From Odontesthes bonariensis (Eukaryota; Chordata; Actinopteri; Atheriniformes; Atherinopsidae), in NCBI RefSeq assembly GCF_027942865.1, contig NC_134525.1:19529657-19593656 (forward strand): 64,000 nt of DNA, given 5' to 3'. Numbering within the stretch: the first letter of the stretch is position 1; each line of letters begins with the position of its first letter. Positions 38,101-49,719 of the stretch are shown piece after piece. The notes under the pieces are model-generated. The model searched no databases. It was not told where the DNA came from and saw only the letters and a program-made list of their open reading frames with translations. The position numbers were made by a program, and so were the translations under genes.

Positions 38101-40029
38101 TTCTGCCCATTGAACAGGATTAACAAATCAATGTGTCAGGTAGACTGCAGTCAAGAGACAATGACCCAATTCTGACACCACTGTCCCCCCTGCCTCCCAC
38201 CTCTCTCCCTCTCTTCCCCCTTCTGCCTCACTGAAGCTTTTAATTAAAAAGACTTTGCTTAGCTGGCTCTATGCACTCCCTTGAGGATGCCTCACAGCTT
38301 TGTTTTCTTTTTTTTTTTTTTTTTTTTAAGCTGAGAATTGGGGGTGGGAAATGATGGCAAAAATGCAAGGTGAGCCCCTGGTGTGTACCTCTTTTTATTC
38401 TCACACAAAAATGTGAACAGTAGGCTGCCACAGCATTAAGAACACACACATAAGCAACAGATGCTGCATCCAGGTGTTTGTAAATTGTTTCAAGGCAAAT
38501 CCCCTGATATGATACGAAGAGCTGCGGAAGGCATTTGGAGATCATTTTTCGCTCGAGTACGGTCATGGTTGGGAATGTAGTGGCTTCTTTTCTCATTTGT
38601 TCTGTAATCTGGAACAGACTGAGGTGGCTACTGTGCAGTGGAAGGCTTTTTTTTTTTTTTTTTTTTGCACAGATAGTATGAGCCACCGTGACCTATTGCA
38701 AGGTGATTCATTCATCATACGTGCACTGGGAACAACAATATCTGACAGCAGCAATAACAATAACTCCCCCCATGTACAGCCACAAAGCTGCCCCGCACTG
38801 ACCATCCGGAGATGTCATCCTCTTGCCCTTGACTCCGACTCTGCCTTATCTTTGTCAAAAGATGCCTTGGTTTTGCATAATTAGCCCATGTTGCATGATG
38901 AAAATGACCCTCTGCTCTTAAACCGGCTTAGGTATTTTTCTTGTTCTTCGAGTGCTGACTCTCGCACAATAGTTGGACAAGACGAGCCCAGCATACAGGT
39001 CACACGTGGAGTTGAAGGGCCTGTAAAGTCACAAGAGGTTTTCTGAGTCATCTTATCTTTGGCATGTTAAGGAGTGCTGATGATGACAGTTTAGTTTGTT
39101 GATGTGACTGCACAGTGTTTGTGTGTCTGAGCCATGTTCTGTCAAAGAACTGGCATAGTTAAGACTTAGATTTAGCCTGCTGCAAACTTAAAGATCCCCA
39201 TTCTAAAATCATCAAACAAACTTACCTTTGATTGTGAAGATTTCAACTAAATTATAGGGGTTACCAGGGCAATGTTTGAACAAACGCCGCTTAGAATAAC
39301 CAAAACTCGAGGTGAATACTCAACATGCTCAAGCTGGAGCAGCTGTAAGTGATTTGGCTGTGATTCCATCGACAGTAAACAGTTTGATGGTGAAATGATC
39401 GCTTTATGGTTAAAGTAAAAGCCTCCTTTCCCATCCCACATCATCATAGGGAGTGTCTACGCTGGAACGGAGCCCGGTCATGTCTTCCCTCTCCCCACAC
39501 TTCCTTCCTCCCTCCACCCTGCTTGTGTAAAGCTTGCAGGAGCTCAGTCCCAAACTGAGATGATGATGACCTGTCCTGCCTTGCAACTGCCATTGCCTTG
39601 CACTTCTCAGAATTCGGGAAGAGCTATGTGACACTTTAATAGACTGTAATATTAATAATAAAACACACAAGCAATCAAACTCGTTCTCACTGGCATGTTA
39701 ATTTTTCATGACAGATATTTCTGTTCTGATCTAGTTTGCTGGAAGTGCTCGTGTTTTGAGATACTTATTCAACTTACTAAAATAAGAATTGATGGAAACG
39801 TGAAGAGATTTTTACAGATATGGGGTATTATTTCTGAAGATTACAGAATTAATGGCATTCCTTCCTTTCAAGAGCGTGAAAGGATGATGGTCTATTTTTT
39901 TTTCTCAATTGCCTGTCTCTCTCAAAGGATTGATTGTTTTTTATCGCTGAACTAGCAGTCTCTCTCATGGGAGCTGTGAAGAAATGCAGGAGTTGCATAA
40001 CAAAGCATTCATCTATGTGTAGCTATACA

Positions 40030-40031
40030 TG

Positions 40032-40078
<47 letters not shown>

Positions 40079-40084
40079 GTATAT

Positions 40085-40125
<41 letters not shown>
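40030..40125. repeat. (AT)n microsatellite with GTAT interruptions
   Basis: Alternating AT with a short (GTAT)n patch in the middle (about 40065-40082), within the putative csrnp1 first intron. Confidence 0.9.
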
Positions 40126-40129
<4 letters not shown>

Positions 40130-40613
40130 AGCTCCAAGTGAACACATAGCGCTAAGTGGGCCAAGTGCCAAATTTCCTCAAGCCTTGGCCTGTTTATTAG
40201 AATGTGACAGCTGTCTGAAGAGAATGATTGAAATGTCTCCAGCTAGATGATTGGGTCACCTTTGTTTGGTCTTTTCTATAATCAATGCATTTGCTCAGCT
40301 GATGGGATTTGCAAGAGGGTGAAGGGTCCAGTAATTGTTGACTTAGGCAAATAGGACTGATTGATTGCTTCCTGTCCCACTCTTGGCTGAGTGCAGCACA
40401 AGAGTTGGATGCTTGCAGTCTCTCACATGGTAGAGCACAAGACACACTGGTACCAATGCTTTTAGTGTGTACAGATTGTTCCATGCAACATACACATGCT
40501 GCTGGATTTTCAATTTAACAAACTAAAGCCTGAGTTCTTTTTAAAAGAAGCATAGATAATTCTCTAATAACCTTTGTCTCTGCTCCTCCCTGCAGATTGT
40601 TCACACTAACGCC

Positions 40614-43600
40614 ATGAGTGGGCCTCACAAGAGGAAGTTTGAGGAGGTGGATGAGGACCCATTCTACTCCTCACCCTCATCCCTCTCCTCCGCCTGCTCG
40701 GGCTGGGACTCGGAGGGGGAGAGCTGCTACTCGGACACCCTGGATTCCACTCCCAGCAACCCCAGCTCCCCAGCAACGAATTTCAGCAGTGAGTCTTCTC
40801 CTCTAGTGATAATAAATCACTTTTTTTTTTTTTTTAATGCATCCCCTCACCTTGTCTTAAACATCCGCTGAAGCTCTAATACCAACCCATAAAAATAGGG
40901 GATAGGTGAAGGAATTTTTGCAGCTGGCAGTCCATGAAACACTTCGCAGAAATGATTTCAGACTTCTGCCGTGAATACCTCTTTTGATTTCACGCCCTAA
41001 AGCCGCAAGATGGCTAATCGCATTATGCAGTGGCTGCTCACCTTGGCTCCATCTCCACCTCCCTCCTGGAGCCTTGCAGACAGTCACGGCCTCACCTTTC
41101 CTTTAGAGAGGTGGGTTGAGCAGCTTCAGGGTGTTTCTGTCTGGAGCTGGGTGCGCCTGCCGGTCTTTAGGGGACCTGGGACCATTTTGGAGAGGAATTG
41201 TGTTGTACGGGAGAAGGGCAAGCCGTTGTGAGGTTTCCAGGATGGTGGGGCAGGAAGCCAGGAAGAGAAACTGGCATGGCAGGTTGCCAAGGCTGGAAAC
41301 ACACAGCGCCTTGTCTGAAGCCCGGGCGTGCACCCAGCACAGGTGCTGAAAGAGGTTGGGTGAAGGGATAGAAAAGAAGGGGGGCACAATCAAGAAAAGA
41401 GGCAAGCACACACATCAAGAAGAGCTTATAGAGTGGACTATTATGATCCGGTGTTTGTGTTGGATTGAAAGTTGTTTGCCATTATGAAGGGAAGGAGGGG
41501 GGTGGCAGTCTGCAAAGCTATCTTATTCACAAGCAGTAGGAGAGGGTGTCATTTGTCTCCTGTGGGTGTCATAAGCATGACTGGATTTGATGGATGTCGA
41601 GCTGAACCTAGCAGTTTGTTTCATCTGTATTACCCCTGGCAACAGATCAAACAGCATAGTCAGGCTATTTAATGCTGCTTACCTGTGTTGAGGTAAAAGG
41701 TTACTTTTCCTCCTGAGTTTCAATTATTACACCAAGTAGATCAATTTTTTTGTATGACTTCTGGCACTTTCGAGGCCAGTTATTCAGGTTGTGTTGCAGT
41801 ATTGCAACTAAGCGAAGAAAAGGGGACTCCACGAGGAGTTCCCCGCCACATAAAAGTAATGACCACCATATGCAATGGGGATTACCAACCATTTTCTTTT
41901 TACACACAAGCTCACATCAAAAATGGCTCTGGCTTCACAAGCTGTGGAAAAAGTTGCTTGTCTTTAAGTGAGGCTCAAAAGTTAAATATTCCTGGATGGA
42001 GGAAGTGGAATTTATACTAAAGCTTGAATAATTGTTGGGCTTTTTTTCTTGCACATATGGTTCCACTTTGATTCCCATGTGTTTTTATGGCATTTTACTG
42101 GGTATAAGTAGAAAGGTAGCTCATCGAGGTTGGTCCTGAATTGTTTAACAGAGAAATGACCTTTGACTCTCGGTCATTTGTGGGGATTGTCAGCTTCCAG
42201 AGAGACCAGGGTGGGCAGGTTTTATTCCTGTCCACACTTCCACCCTCCACCCCATCTGGAAGCTTCAAGTATTTACTCACCACTTTGTGATCCTGGCTGT
42301 TCTGCTTCCTCCACTGTGTTGGCCACCAAAGGGAAATTCCTGGGCTGGGCGGTTTTTATGTCACACAGTGGGGCAAGAAACAAAGCTAGATGGATTCCCA
42401 GTAGTTTAGGTTTCGTTTTACAGGATGTAAGAGTGTTAGACACCTGTTGGCTGTGTTTTTTTTTTTTTTTTTTTAAATGGGTACATGATGATGCCAGGGC
42501 AATGAATCAGAGAGGTGTCCTTTTACAGTCTCTTCAGCAGCATTTATACGCATCTCAAGGATTCAGGTTGTGGGGAATTATGCCATCTAGTGGTACAAAA
42601 TAATGCAACATCACCTCTCTGTTATAAAAACGACTTTCTTGTATAGATGGTATGTATTCTAACCCAACTTTTTGTCCATCCACAGCAACATCCATACTCA
42701 AGAAATCCAAGAGAGCACGACGGGGCAATGTGACATTTGACCAGGTGACGGTGTTCTTCTTCCCTCGGTGCCAGGGCTTCACCAGTGTTCCCAGTCAAGG
42801 AGGATGCACTCTAGGCATGGTGCAGCGCCACAGTGACCTCCGCACGTATACACTTGCGGAGTTTGCTGCGGAGCAGCGGCTCCTGCGGCAAGTAAAAGTC
42901 CTCAACAGACTTAGGGAAGAGAAGCTGGAAGCTCTGAAACTTAAGGTGAGAGATGTAAAAGTTTTGTCCAAAACTAAACTCACTCATATGCCCAATGCGA
43001 CAGTTAAACACGGTTGCCTTCTTTGCTTCAGCTGACAAAGAATGGAACCCAGGAAAGCGAGGAAGCGGATCGACTGACGGTAGACGACATCCCTGAGCAG
43101 GACATCAACATCAGTGGAGCCAACCTGGACGAGGGCTCTTTCCTCCAGCCTTATCCCTCTAAACGTCGCTATGCACTGCTCAAAGCAACTGGCGTGAAGA
43201 AGATCGACAAGGAGGAGAAGTGGCAGCTGCATGAGCTGAGGATCTCCAGGGAGAACTGTGGTTGTGACTGCCAGGGCTTCTGCGACCCTGAGACATGTAG
43301 CTGCAGCTTGGCTGGCATCAAATGTCAGGTAAGAGCCTAAAAAAAACTCAAATCTCAGCACCCAAACACAGTACACCTGAGAGTTTCTGTTGCATGACAA
43401 AGCATCTAACCTCTTCCTTCTCCTTCTCGTAGATGGATCATTCTTCTTTCCCTTGTGGCTGCACCAAGGACGGCTGTGGAAATACAGAGGGTCGCATCGA
43501 GTTCAACTCCACACGGGTACGGACGCATTACATCCACACTATCATGAAGCTGGAGCTGGAGAAGAGACTGGAGGAGCAGTCTAGTGCAGAGGAAGAGGAA

Positions 43601-44434
43601 GAGGAAAACACAACAGGTGCTGCTCTTCTACCGGCGGTGCCCTCCTTCCCCTTTAACTCAGAGCTGGCAGTAGCTGGGGAGAACAGTTGCAGCAGTGACA
43701 TGACAGACTTATCGGACTCTTCAGGTCAGAGTGAGGACTCGGAGGCAGGCGAGAGTCGGTGCGAGCATCAAAGCACCCTGGATGTCGATGAGAAAGGCCT
43801 GAGCCGCATACTTTGTTTCAGCGACACAGAGAACTCCTCAAGAACTAGCGGAGATGGTGGGGATAAGAACTGTCAAAACACGCGTTGCCCAGATGTACAG
43901 CAAGAGCAACAGCAGCCATCCACGGAAGCGTTTAGCAGCTTTAGCATCGTGGACTTTGCTGATGAGAATGACAACATAGACGCTGCATTGTTGGACTCTG
44001 AGGACGATTACACAGACAATCGAGTAACAGCCATTTCAGAACTTTTGGACGAGAATGCCAACCAGGGAAACGCCCTTTTCCACAGTAGTAGTGTGCCACG
44101 CACACCTTCTCCCACCATTGATCGCTCTGCGAGCTATAACATGGACTTGAGCCTCTCCTCTGAGTCAGACCTGGAGTTCTTTGATGGCTTCCCTTGTTTG
44201 GGGCCCAGCTCGCTCTACAACTCCCTCAAGGAGTATGAGCACATGGACAACTTTTTTCAGTTTCAGTTGCCTAGTTACCCCAGTTTCCCTGCAGCGAGTG
44301 ACCCCGGGACCTGCCTCCTGGAGTCACTGATCGGCCTTTCAGAATCTGTACCTGAACCCCCTGCAACATTTACAGACAATCAGCTGATGGAGGAAGCCAT
44401 GAAATTGTCTGTGATGGAGTCTGTGAAAGTTTGA
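40614..44434 (+). CDS. csrnp1: Cysteine/serine-rich nuclear protein 1 (CSRNP1/AXUD1)
   Basis: Four coding exons: 40614-40788, 42686-42945, 43032-43328 and 43433-44434, together 577 codons plus TGA, with GT/AG borders and consistent phases (1, 0, 0). The start gccATGAGTG lies 18 bases after an acceptor. Residues 18-58 are serine-rich. Exons 3-4 hold the conserved core ([43 protein letters not shown]). A cysteine-rich segment (about 221-260) spans the exon 4/5 junction: [32 protein letters not shown]. The acidic, serine-rich C-terminal half includes NSCSSDMTD and LDENAN. CSRNP proteins are nuclear, bind AGAGTG-type DNA and activate transcription; CSRNP1 is induced by axin and cytokines. Assignment to member 1, not 2 or 3, rests on [14 protein letters not shown] and the C-terminal motifs. 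Human CSRNP1 is of similar length (589). The teleost a/b paralogue is unresolved. Confidence 0.95.
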
Positions 44435-45282
44435 CTAAATATGTGGACAGTGTAATAAAAATAAGGGTTTGGAAGGAGGCTAAAAATGCACATAAGATGT
44501 CAACATGTTGGAGGAAGCTGTGATTTCCCTCTTGCCTAATAGATTCTCAGATTCCAGACTTGCCTTCAAAATGTTAGCAAAGCAGTTTGGGAATAATCGC
44601 TGTGTGAGATGGCAGCTAGTGTTAAAAGTTGGGGGGGGGGGAAGAAAAAGCTACAAAAAAGAGATCAATTTGACCAGGCATGTAGAAACCAATGATGGCT
44701 CCCAATTCCTAAGAAAGCTCTTTTAACCAAACCAAGATCCCGAACCGTATGCTTGACAGGAAGCAACTTTAACTGTGGCCAGGTTGGGAGTCTCAACACA
44801 GCTGAATGTGCACCTCAGGGAAATTTTTTCTAGCTTACTAGCTTTTGGAGGCAACGTATGGTAACCTTTGCTGTGATGGCCTTCATACGAAAACCGAGTC
44901 AAACTGCAACAAAGTCCTGTTTGTGTCCTCCCTTCGGGTTCGCACCCAGACGACTCGAGCAAGTGAGCTCCTGGCTGTGTTCAATCCTTAAGCTAGTGGA
45001 TTTTTTTTCCTAAAGATCTAACCCAAGGGTCTTATATGGTACAAGGAAAATAAAAAAAATCTTCTCTAAAAGCTCCTCGATCAGCACTTTATCTGTGAAG
45101 ATAGTTATGTATGCATAGGCATTGTTTTGGTCGTATGGGATGGATTCAACAGTTCAACGCTAAATTATGGAGTTTCTTATTTATGAGTCTGGCAACTAGA
45201 ATGAATGCTCGCACCTAAAAGCTGTAGCTGTGTTATCTTTATTACTTTTGTTTAAATTATTTCCTTTATAATTATTTTTTTT

Positions 45283-45291
45283 TTATTTATT
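45283..45291 (+). promoter_or_regulatory. csrnp1: AU-rich mRNA instability element
   Basis: Exact ttatttatt nonamer within the csrnp1 3' UTR, embedded in T-rich sequence. Such nonamers recruit decay factors in immediate-early mRNAs; use here is inferred. Confidence 0.5.
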
Positions 45292-46682
45292 TCAAATGAA
45301 GCCTCCCTTCTTTCATTCAAGCAGCACTGTGGTTTGTTCGCCTAAAAGTGCAATCTTCCTTCCTTTTTTTTTTTTTTTTTCTTCCATATCGCATTAAGGC
45401 ATTGTTACTGGAAATGGGACCACAAGTCCATCAGAAAGTATTTAATATCTATTCTCTTATACGTTTAACATTTTTTAAGTTATTCTGTCATGATTTCATT
45501 AGTTATTTAATTTAAGACATTTTGGAAATAACATGGGCTGTTGTAAAGTTTACTGGATGTGCCTGTTTATCAGGGGAGCCACGCCTGCCAGTGGCGTGTG
45601 CACAGTGCTTCCATTTAAGCTTTGGGACTGAAAACTGTGGATTCTCCCTAATCACTGAAACAAAAATGATGGATCTATTGTATCGCTGCCTATAATATAA
45701 CCATAGAAAATTACACTAATATTTTGTAACTAATTTATGTAGGATGGCAAAAGAATTCTAATCACTGACAAATTGAATATTTTATTAAGAGAGCGAAATG
45801 AATAATTTTCAATCTGGGACAACCTTTGTAATATATGAATTGTAGAGAAATATATACTTATGAAGGTCATTGCTCTCCTGCATTCCGGAGTATTTTTTAA
45901 AGGCAGCCATATCGTTGGATATCTTAGAGAAATGCCACTAAAACTAAGTAAACTGCAAAGATCAATTTGATTGTACTCAGAGTTTTTTGGAAGTCTGTGA
46001 CTTAAAAACATGTTATAAATTACATATGTGAAGGGGTTTTGTGGGTAAAAACTGCATATATTATACAATTTTTATCGCTGACACAAAACCCTGAAATTCG
46101 AAGAGTTGCCTCATTAATTACAGAACAAGACCTTTTTCAGAGGTGATTGTGCCATCACCTGTGTGTAAAAGCTGAGGGACACTAGAGAGTTGATGTACAT
46201 ATCTCACCCTTTCTACAGCTGTTTCAACAGCCTTTCCGGACCCTTTTGAAATTATGCATGCAGGTCCTGTTTGTTAAAACTTCTTCTGATTAATTGTATA
46301 CTTTGAAAAGTGCCGAAGTGCACATTGGAAATGTATTATTCGCTTTTTGCCTTTTTGATTACTTTGAAATCCATCCAATATATGTTCTTACGCCATGAAA
46401 AGGGCACTACTTTTTTGCAAGCAAACTTTGGTTTCTCTTGTACAAAACGTCAAATCTCAACAGTGAGTGTTTATCAGTGTAATGTATTACAGTACAGTAT
46501 ATTTTTGTTTTCAAAAGAACGTGTCTTACTTTTTTGCCTTTTGTGTTGTGCATATTTCTGCTTGAAAGGTCCTGCAGAGCAAACAAAGCTGCTTTATTTT
46601 TTACATATTCACACATTAACCTGCTGTTCAAAAACAGTTTCTTTCATCTAAGCCATTTTGACAGCTTGTCCCTCCAAATAAT

Positions 46683-46688
46683 AATAAA
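46683..46688 (+). terminator. csrnp1: Candidate distal poly(A) signal of csrnp1
   Basis: AATAAA followed within 20-40 bases by a GT-rich stretch. Cleavage would fall near 46705-46715. Confidence 0.5.
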
Positions 46689-46710
46689 AAAAAAATCATT
46701 TTGTAAATGC

Positions 46711-47640
46711 TTTATTGTGTTATTTGTCTTGTGTAGTTGAAGTAAACGGCAGAGTGAGTCACTTTGGCAAAAGGAAAGGAGTGGCTAAACACATTTTAGA
46801 GCTAGATGCTGTTTTTTATACAGGAGCACAAGCTCAAAAAATGTATTCTATTGGTTCATATTTATTTAACAAATTGTCTATGTGGAGCCTTAACCAGAAC
46901 TTTAAATCTCCTCTACATTAGTGAGGTCAGAAGCGGAGGACAGGAAGGAACACCTGTAGGGTTGCTTTTACACACCACGTAAAAGTGTTACTGTTAAAGA
47001 TAATCATCATTACTCATGTTCTTTTTACAAAACCCCACTGGTATTTACCTGTTGTTTCGGCTCTTCGTGCCTCAGAGCGAAACCCTTTCAAAATGATGTA
47101 ATGCTGACCACCACCACAAACATATGGCCCCAAATTCCAGACAAGAAGGAAATGTCGAGTCTGCGACAGCATTTAGCTCACATTTGGCCACAATTGGGAG
47201 AGTTTGGTTCCTTCTTAGCATATTTTTATTTTCCAAAGAAAACATTGTACAAATCTTCTGGTTTTCCTTGATCCCAAGAACATAAAGAAGTATGTAAAAA
47301 GTAAAGGAAAAAGTTGTTTTAGTCTGATAGAGGTCCATCCCTTGTGATCTTTGGTCTAAAACATCCCTTGGAATTTTCCATCATCTTGGCGGGTCAGAAG
47401 ATCAGAATTGTAACCACAGCCTTTTGCCGTGCTTTGTATACTGTAAACTGGTCATATGCCAAACACACACCAACACAGCATGCATCCATAAATAAATACA
47501 TATCAGAGACCGTGGGGAAGTACAGGAATTGATATGCATCTAGTCTAAGAGGAATGTCGTGTTGTTCACTAAAACACGGCTCACCTTCGCCACCTTTTGG
47601 AGAGTTTAAGAACTACAAGTAACACGTGAATTGCATGCTT
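46711..47640. other. Convergent intergenic gap, no gene seen
   Basis: The space between the 3' ends of csrnp1 (plus strand) and the elastase gene (minus strand). No exon, RNA gene or repeat recognised. Confidence 0.55.
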
Positions 47641-47646
47641 GTGACT

Positions 47647-47652
47647 TTTATT
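47647..47652 (-). terminator. Poly(A) signal of the elastase gene
   Basis: AATAAA on the minus strand, 43-48 bases after the inferred stop codon (47695-47697), a short 3' UTR as usual for pancreatic protease genes. Confidence 0.65.
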
Positions 47653-47694
47653 TCATGGGACCCAACAGAAAATTTGAAGAAAACATTCCGTGGT

Positions 47695-49515
47695 TTAAAG
47701 ATTTTGTTCCATGGTCTGAAGAATAAAAGAAAGAAATAATTAAATGGCTTTTTTATGAATGAATCTGACAATCAGGCTGGCTGTATGATAGTTAAACAGA
47801 AAGGCTTCATGCTTACTGAAAATATCCACTCGACAAAGGACGAGACTCTGGTGAAGACAGTGGGTTTAGACACTTGGTTGCACATGCCGGCTGGTCCATA
47901 ACTGACAACACCGTGGACCGTCCAGGTTCCATCGGTGAGGCAGTTCAGGGGACCTCCAGAGTCACCCTGGGACAGGCAGCAATGAGAGCAGAGCAACCTC
48001 TCAGCATGAAAGTCCATGACACTTTAGATTATTTAGCATTAGACTTGTTTTTTCCATTTGCCTTCCTGTAGCTTTTTTGGATTTTTTTTTTTTAATATAT
48101 AAATAACACATTGTTTTCTGTACCTGGCAGCCTGATATGACTCCGTCCCCTCCAGCACACACCATGGTTTTCAGAGCAATGCTGCCCCACCACTCATGCT
48201 GGGAGCACACCGAATGTTCCACCACATTGATGGGAGCCACCTGCAGTTTGTCGGGGGCGCTTCCTATGTCTGATTTGGTGAAGACAGAGTGTGCAGAAAT
48301 GTCGTCACCGAGAGTGTTTTTAAGATGTACACATGTTTCTATGTGCGTACTCACGGTCCATTAATCCCCAGCCTGTGATGTAACAGGTGAAGCCATGAGG
48401 CAGAGTCTGCTCAGGATACGGAAAAGTTGCGATTTCCACGAAGCCGTTGTCGTACATAGGATTGGCCAATTTCAAGAGAGCAATGTCATTCCTGAGACAA
48501 AAATCCAAACATTTTTGTATAATTTAGAAGCAGTTTATCAATAGCCTCAAGCATGGCATTTAACTGACTCATAGTTAAACTGGAATGCTGCGTCTTTACC
48601 CTTTGGCAAGATCATCGTTCCAGTCAGGATGGACAATAACTGTGTCCACGCGGATGAACTGCTCACTGCCGTCATATTCATACAGGTTATACTCACCCAC
48701 CACTACACGGTATTTATTAGGATCCATGCTGAGAGGGACAGAAAGGGGGGGTTACATACACTCGTTCATCCAACTCTGCTCATACTAGGATAGATTTCTA
48801 AGGTGTTACACGTGACAGCCTGAACCTGAGGATACAGTGAGCTGCCGTCATGATGTAGGAACTACTGATGATGCTTCCTCCACAGATGTGGTAGTAGTAA
48901 CCGTCACTGTACGAATCATACTGGAGAGACACCTGAGATAAAACAAAGATCGGGCATTCGCAACATCTTATTTCCACTGCACGATTATCATGGCCAAAAG
49001 CAATCACTGTAACATTATAGTTGAAATATCAATGGCAAACTCGATCAGAAAAATTGGTATCAGAGTGATGCATCATGATGCATGCTTCTTCCAATTTTTG
49101 TCTCCTTCTTGGGCAATAGAATTAAACTCAAATTTGAAGTGAAGGAAAGAGAAGATTGCATAAAAATGTTGTTTAGTTCATGTTTACCACACTGATATTT
49201 CTTTTCTATTTAGCAAAAGTGCCGCCCGTGTATAGAAAATATTCAGTGATGTACAGTTTTGTGCTTTACCTGCCATCTCCAGGTGTTGGGTCGAGCATCA
49301 CTGCCACCTATGACCCTCTCATTGTGCACGTTATGGTTGAAGGGTTCTTCGGCACAAATGAGCCCTTAAGCGCACACATGGATGTACACAGAAGACACAG
49401 AGGTTACATGGGTGTTACCAAAAAAAATCACAAATGCCAAAGGAAGGTCCTTTATGTTGATATATGTCATCACAAGCTTACCAATGCAGGACAGAAGAAC
49501 CACGAGACAGATCAT
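47695..49515 (-). CDS. Pancreatic elastase-like serine protease (chymotrypsin family)
   Basis: Eight exons, read from high to low coordinates: 49515-49482, 49364-49270, 48932-48826, 48728-48600, 48491-48355, 48269-48124, 47966-47817 and 47715-47695; all have GT/AG borders and sum to 272 codons plus stop. Residues 1-16 form a hydrophobic signal peptide, followed by a short propeptide ending in R28; activation would release VIGG. The catalytic triad is His75 (TAAHC), Asp124 (NDIALL) and Ser219 (GDSGGP). [15 protein letters not shown] and [10 protein letters not shown] are typical of elastase 1-type enzymes. The S1 pocket has Ser at position 189, apparently Gly at 216 and Thr at 226 (chymotrypsin numbering), a more open pocket than pig elastase 1. 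It is presumably secreted by the exocrine pancreas to digest protein. The small last exon (six residues) is the least certain part. Closest named subtype not settled. Confidence 0.9.
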
Positions 49516-49552
49516 GTTGGATGACTGATGACTAGGTGCAGTTTGATTTGAA

Positions 49553-49563
49553 CTATTTATATC
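49553..49563 (-). promoter_or_regulatory. TATA box of the elastase gene
   Basis: gatataaatag on the minus strand, 38-48 bases before the start codon, predicting a 5' UTR of about 15-20 bases, as in other pancreatic protease genes. A TATA-dependent start agrees with strong tissue-specific expression. Confidence 0.7.
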
Positions 49564-49719
49564 AGTTTCACACTAAAAGACCTTCAAAAAGGCCCTCAGC
49601 ATTACGTAGATGTGAGGTTACCTGCCAAAATCAGCAGTGAATGTGAGTCATTCCTCACAGAAAGAACACAATATCTTGTTGACCTGATAAAAGATTAGAG
49701 AGATTGTGATGTTTGTGTA

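Larger units (their letters stand above)
34221..40595 (+). other. csrnp1: csrnp1 intron 1 (putative)
   Basis: This 6.4-kb stretch between the candidate 5' exon and the first coding exon has no coding sequence. It holds a (GATT)n/(T)n low-complexity block (about 35008-35110), T-tracts near 37380-37398, 38308-38328 and 38648-38667, a pyrimidine-rich block near 38180-38230, and an (AT)n array at 40030-40125. The first third is CG-richer than average. The acceptor at its end is a pyrimidine tract followed by tgcag. Confidence 0.45.
44435..46710 (+). other. csrnp1: csrnp1 3' UTR with AU-rich elements
   Basis: About 2.3 kb of AT-rich sequence follows the stop codon with no other gene before a plausible poly(A) signal. 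The nonamer ttatttatt at 45283-45291 and ttatttatg at 45177-45185 match AU-rich instability elements, expected for a short-lived, inducible transcript. AATAAA occurs at 44454-44459 (too near the stop to be likely), 45049-45054 and 46683-46688; the last is followed by GT-rich sequence (ttgtgttatttgtcttgtg) and is the best distal site. The end is inferred. Confidence 0.6.

Noticed and set aside
38240..38686. 148-codon open frame on the minus strand
   Set aside because: It contains two runs of lysines that come from poly(T) tracts, has no family motif and lies in the putative csrnp1 first intron.
43984..44060. Search for a frameshift in the acidic region of csrnp1 exon 5
   Set aside because: The exon is open throughout and matches the expected CSRNP1 features (LDENAN and the Ser-rich C-terminus), so no lesion is present.
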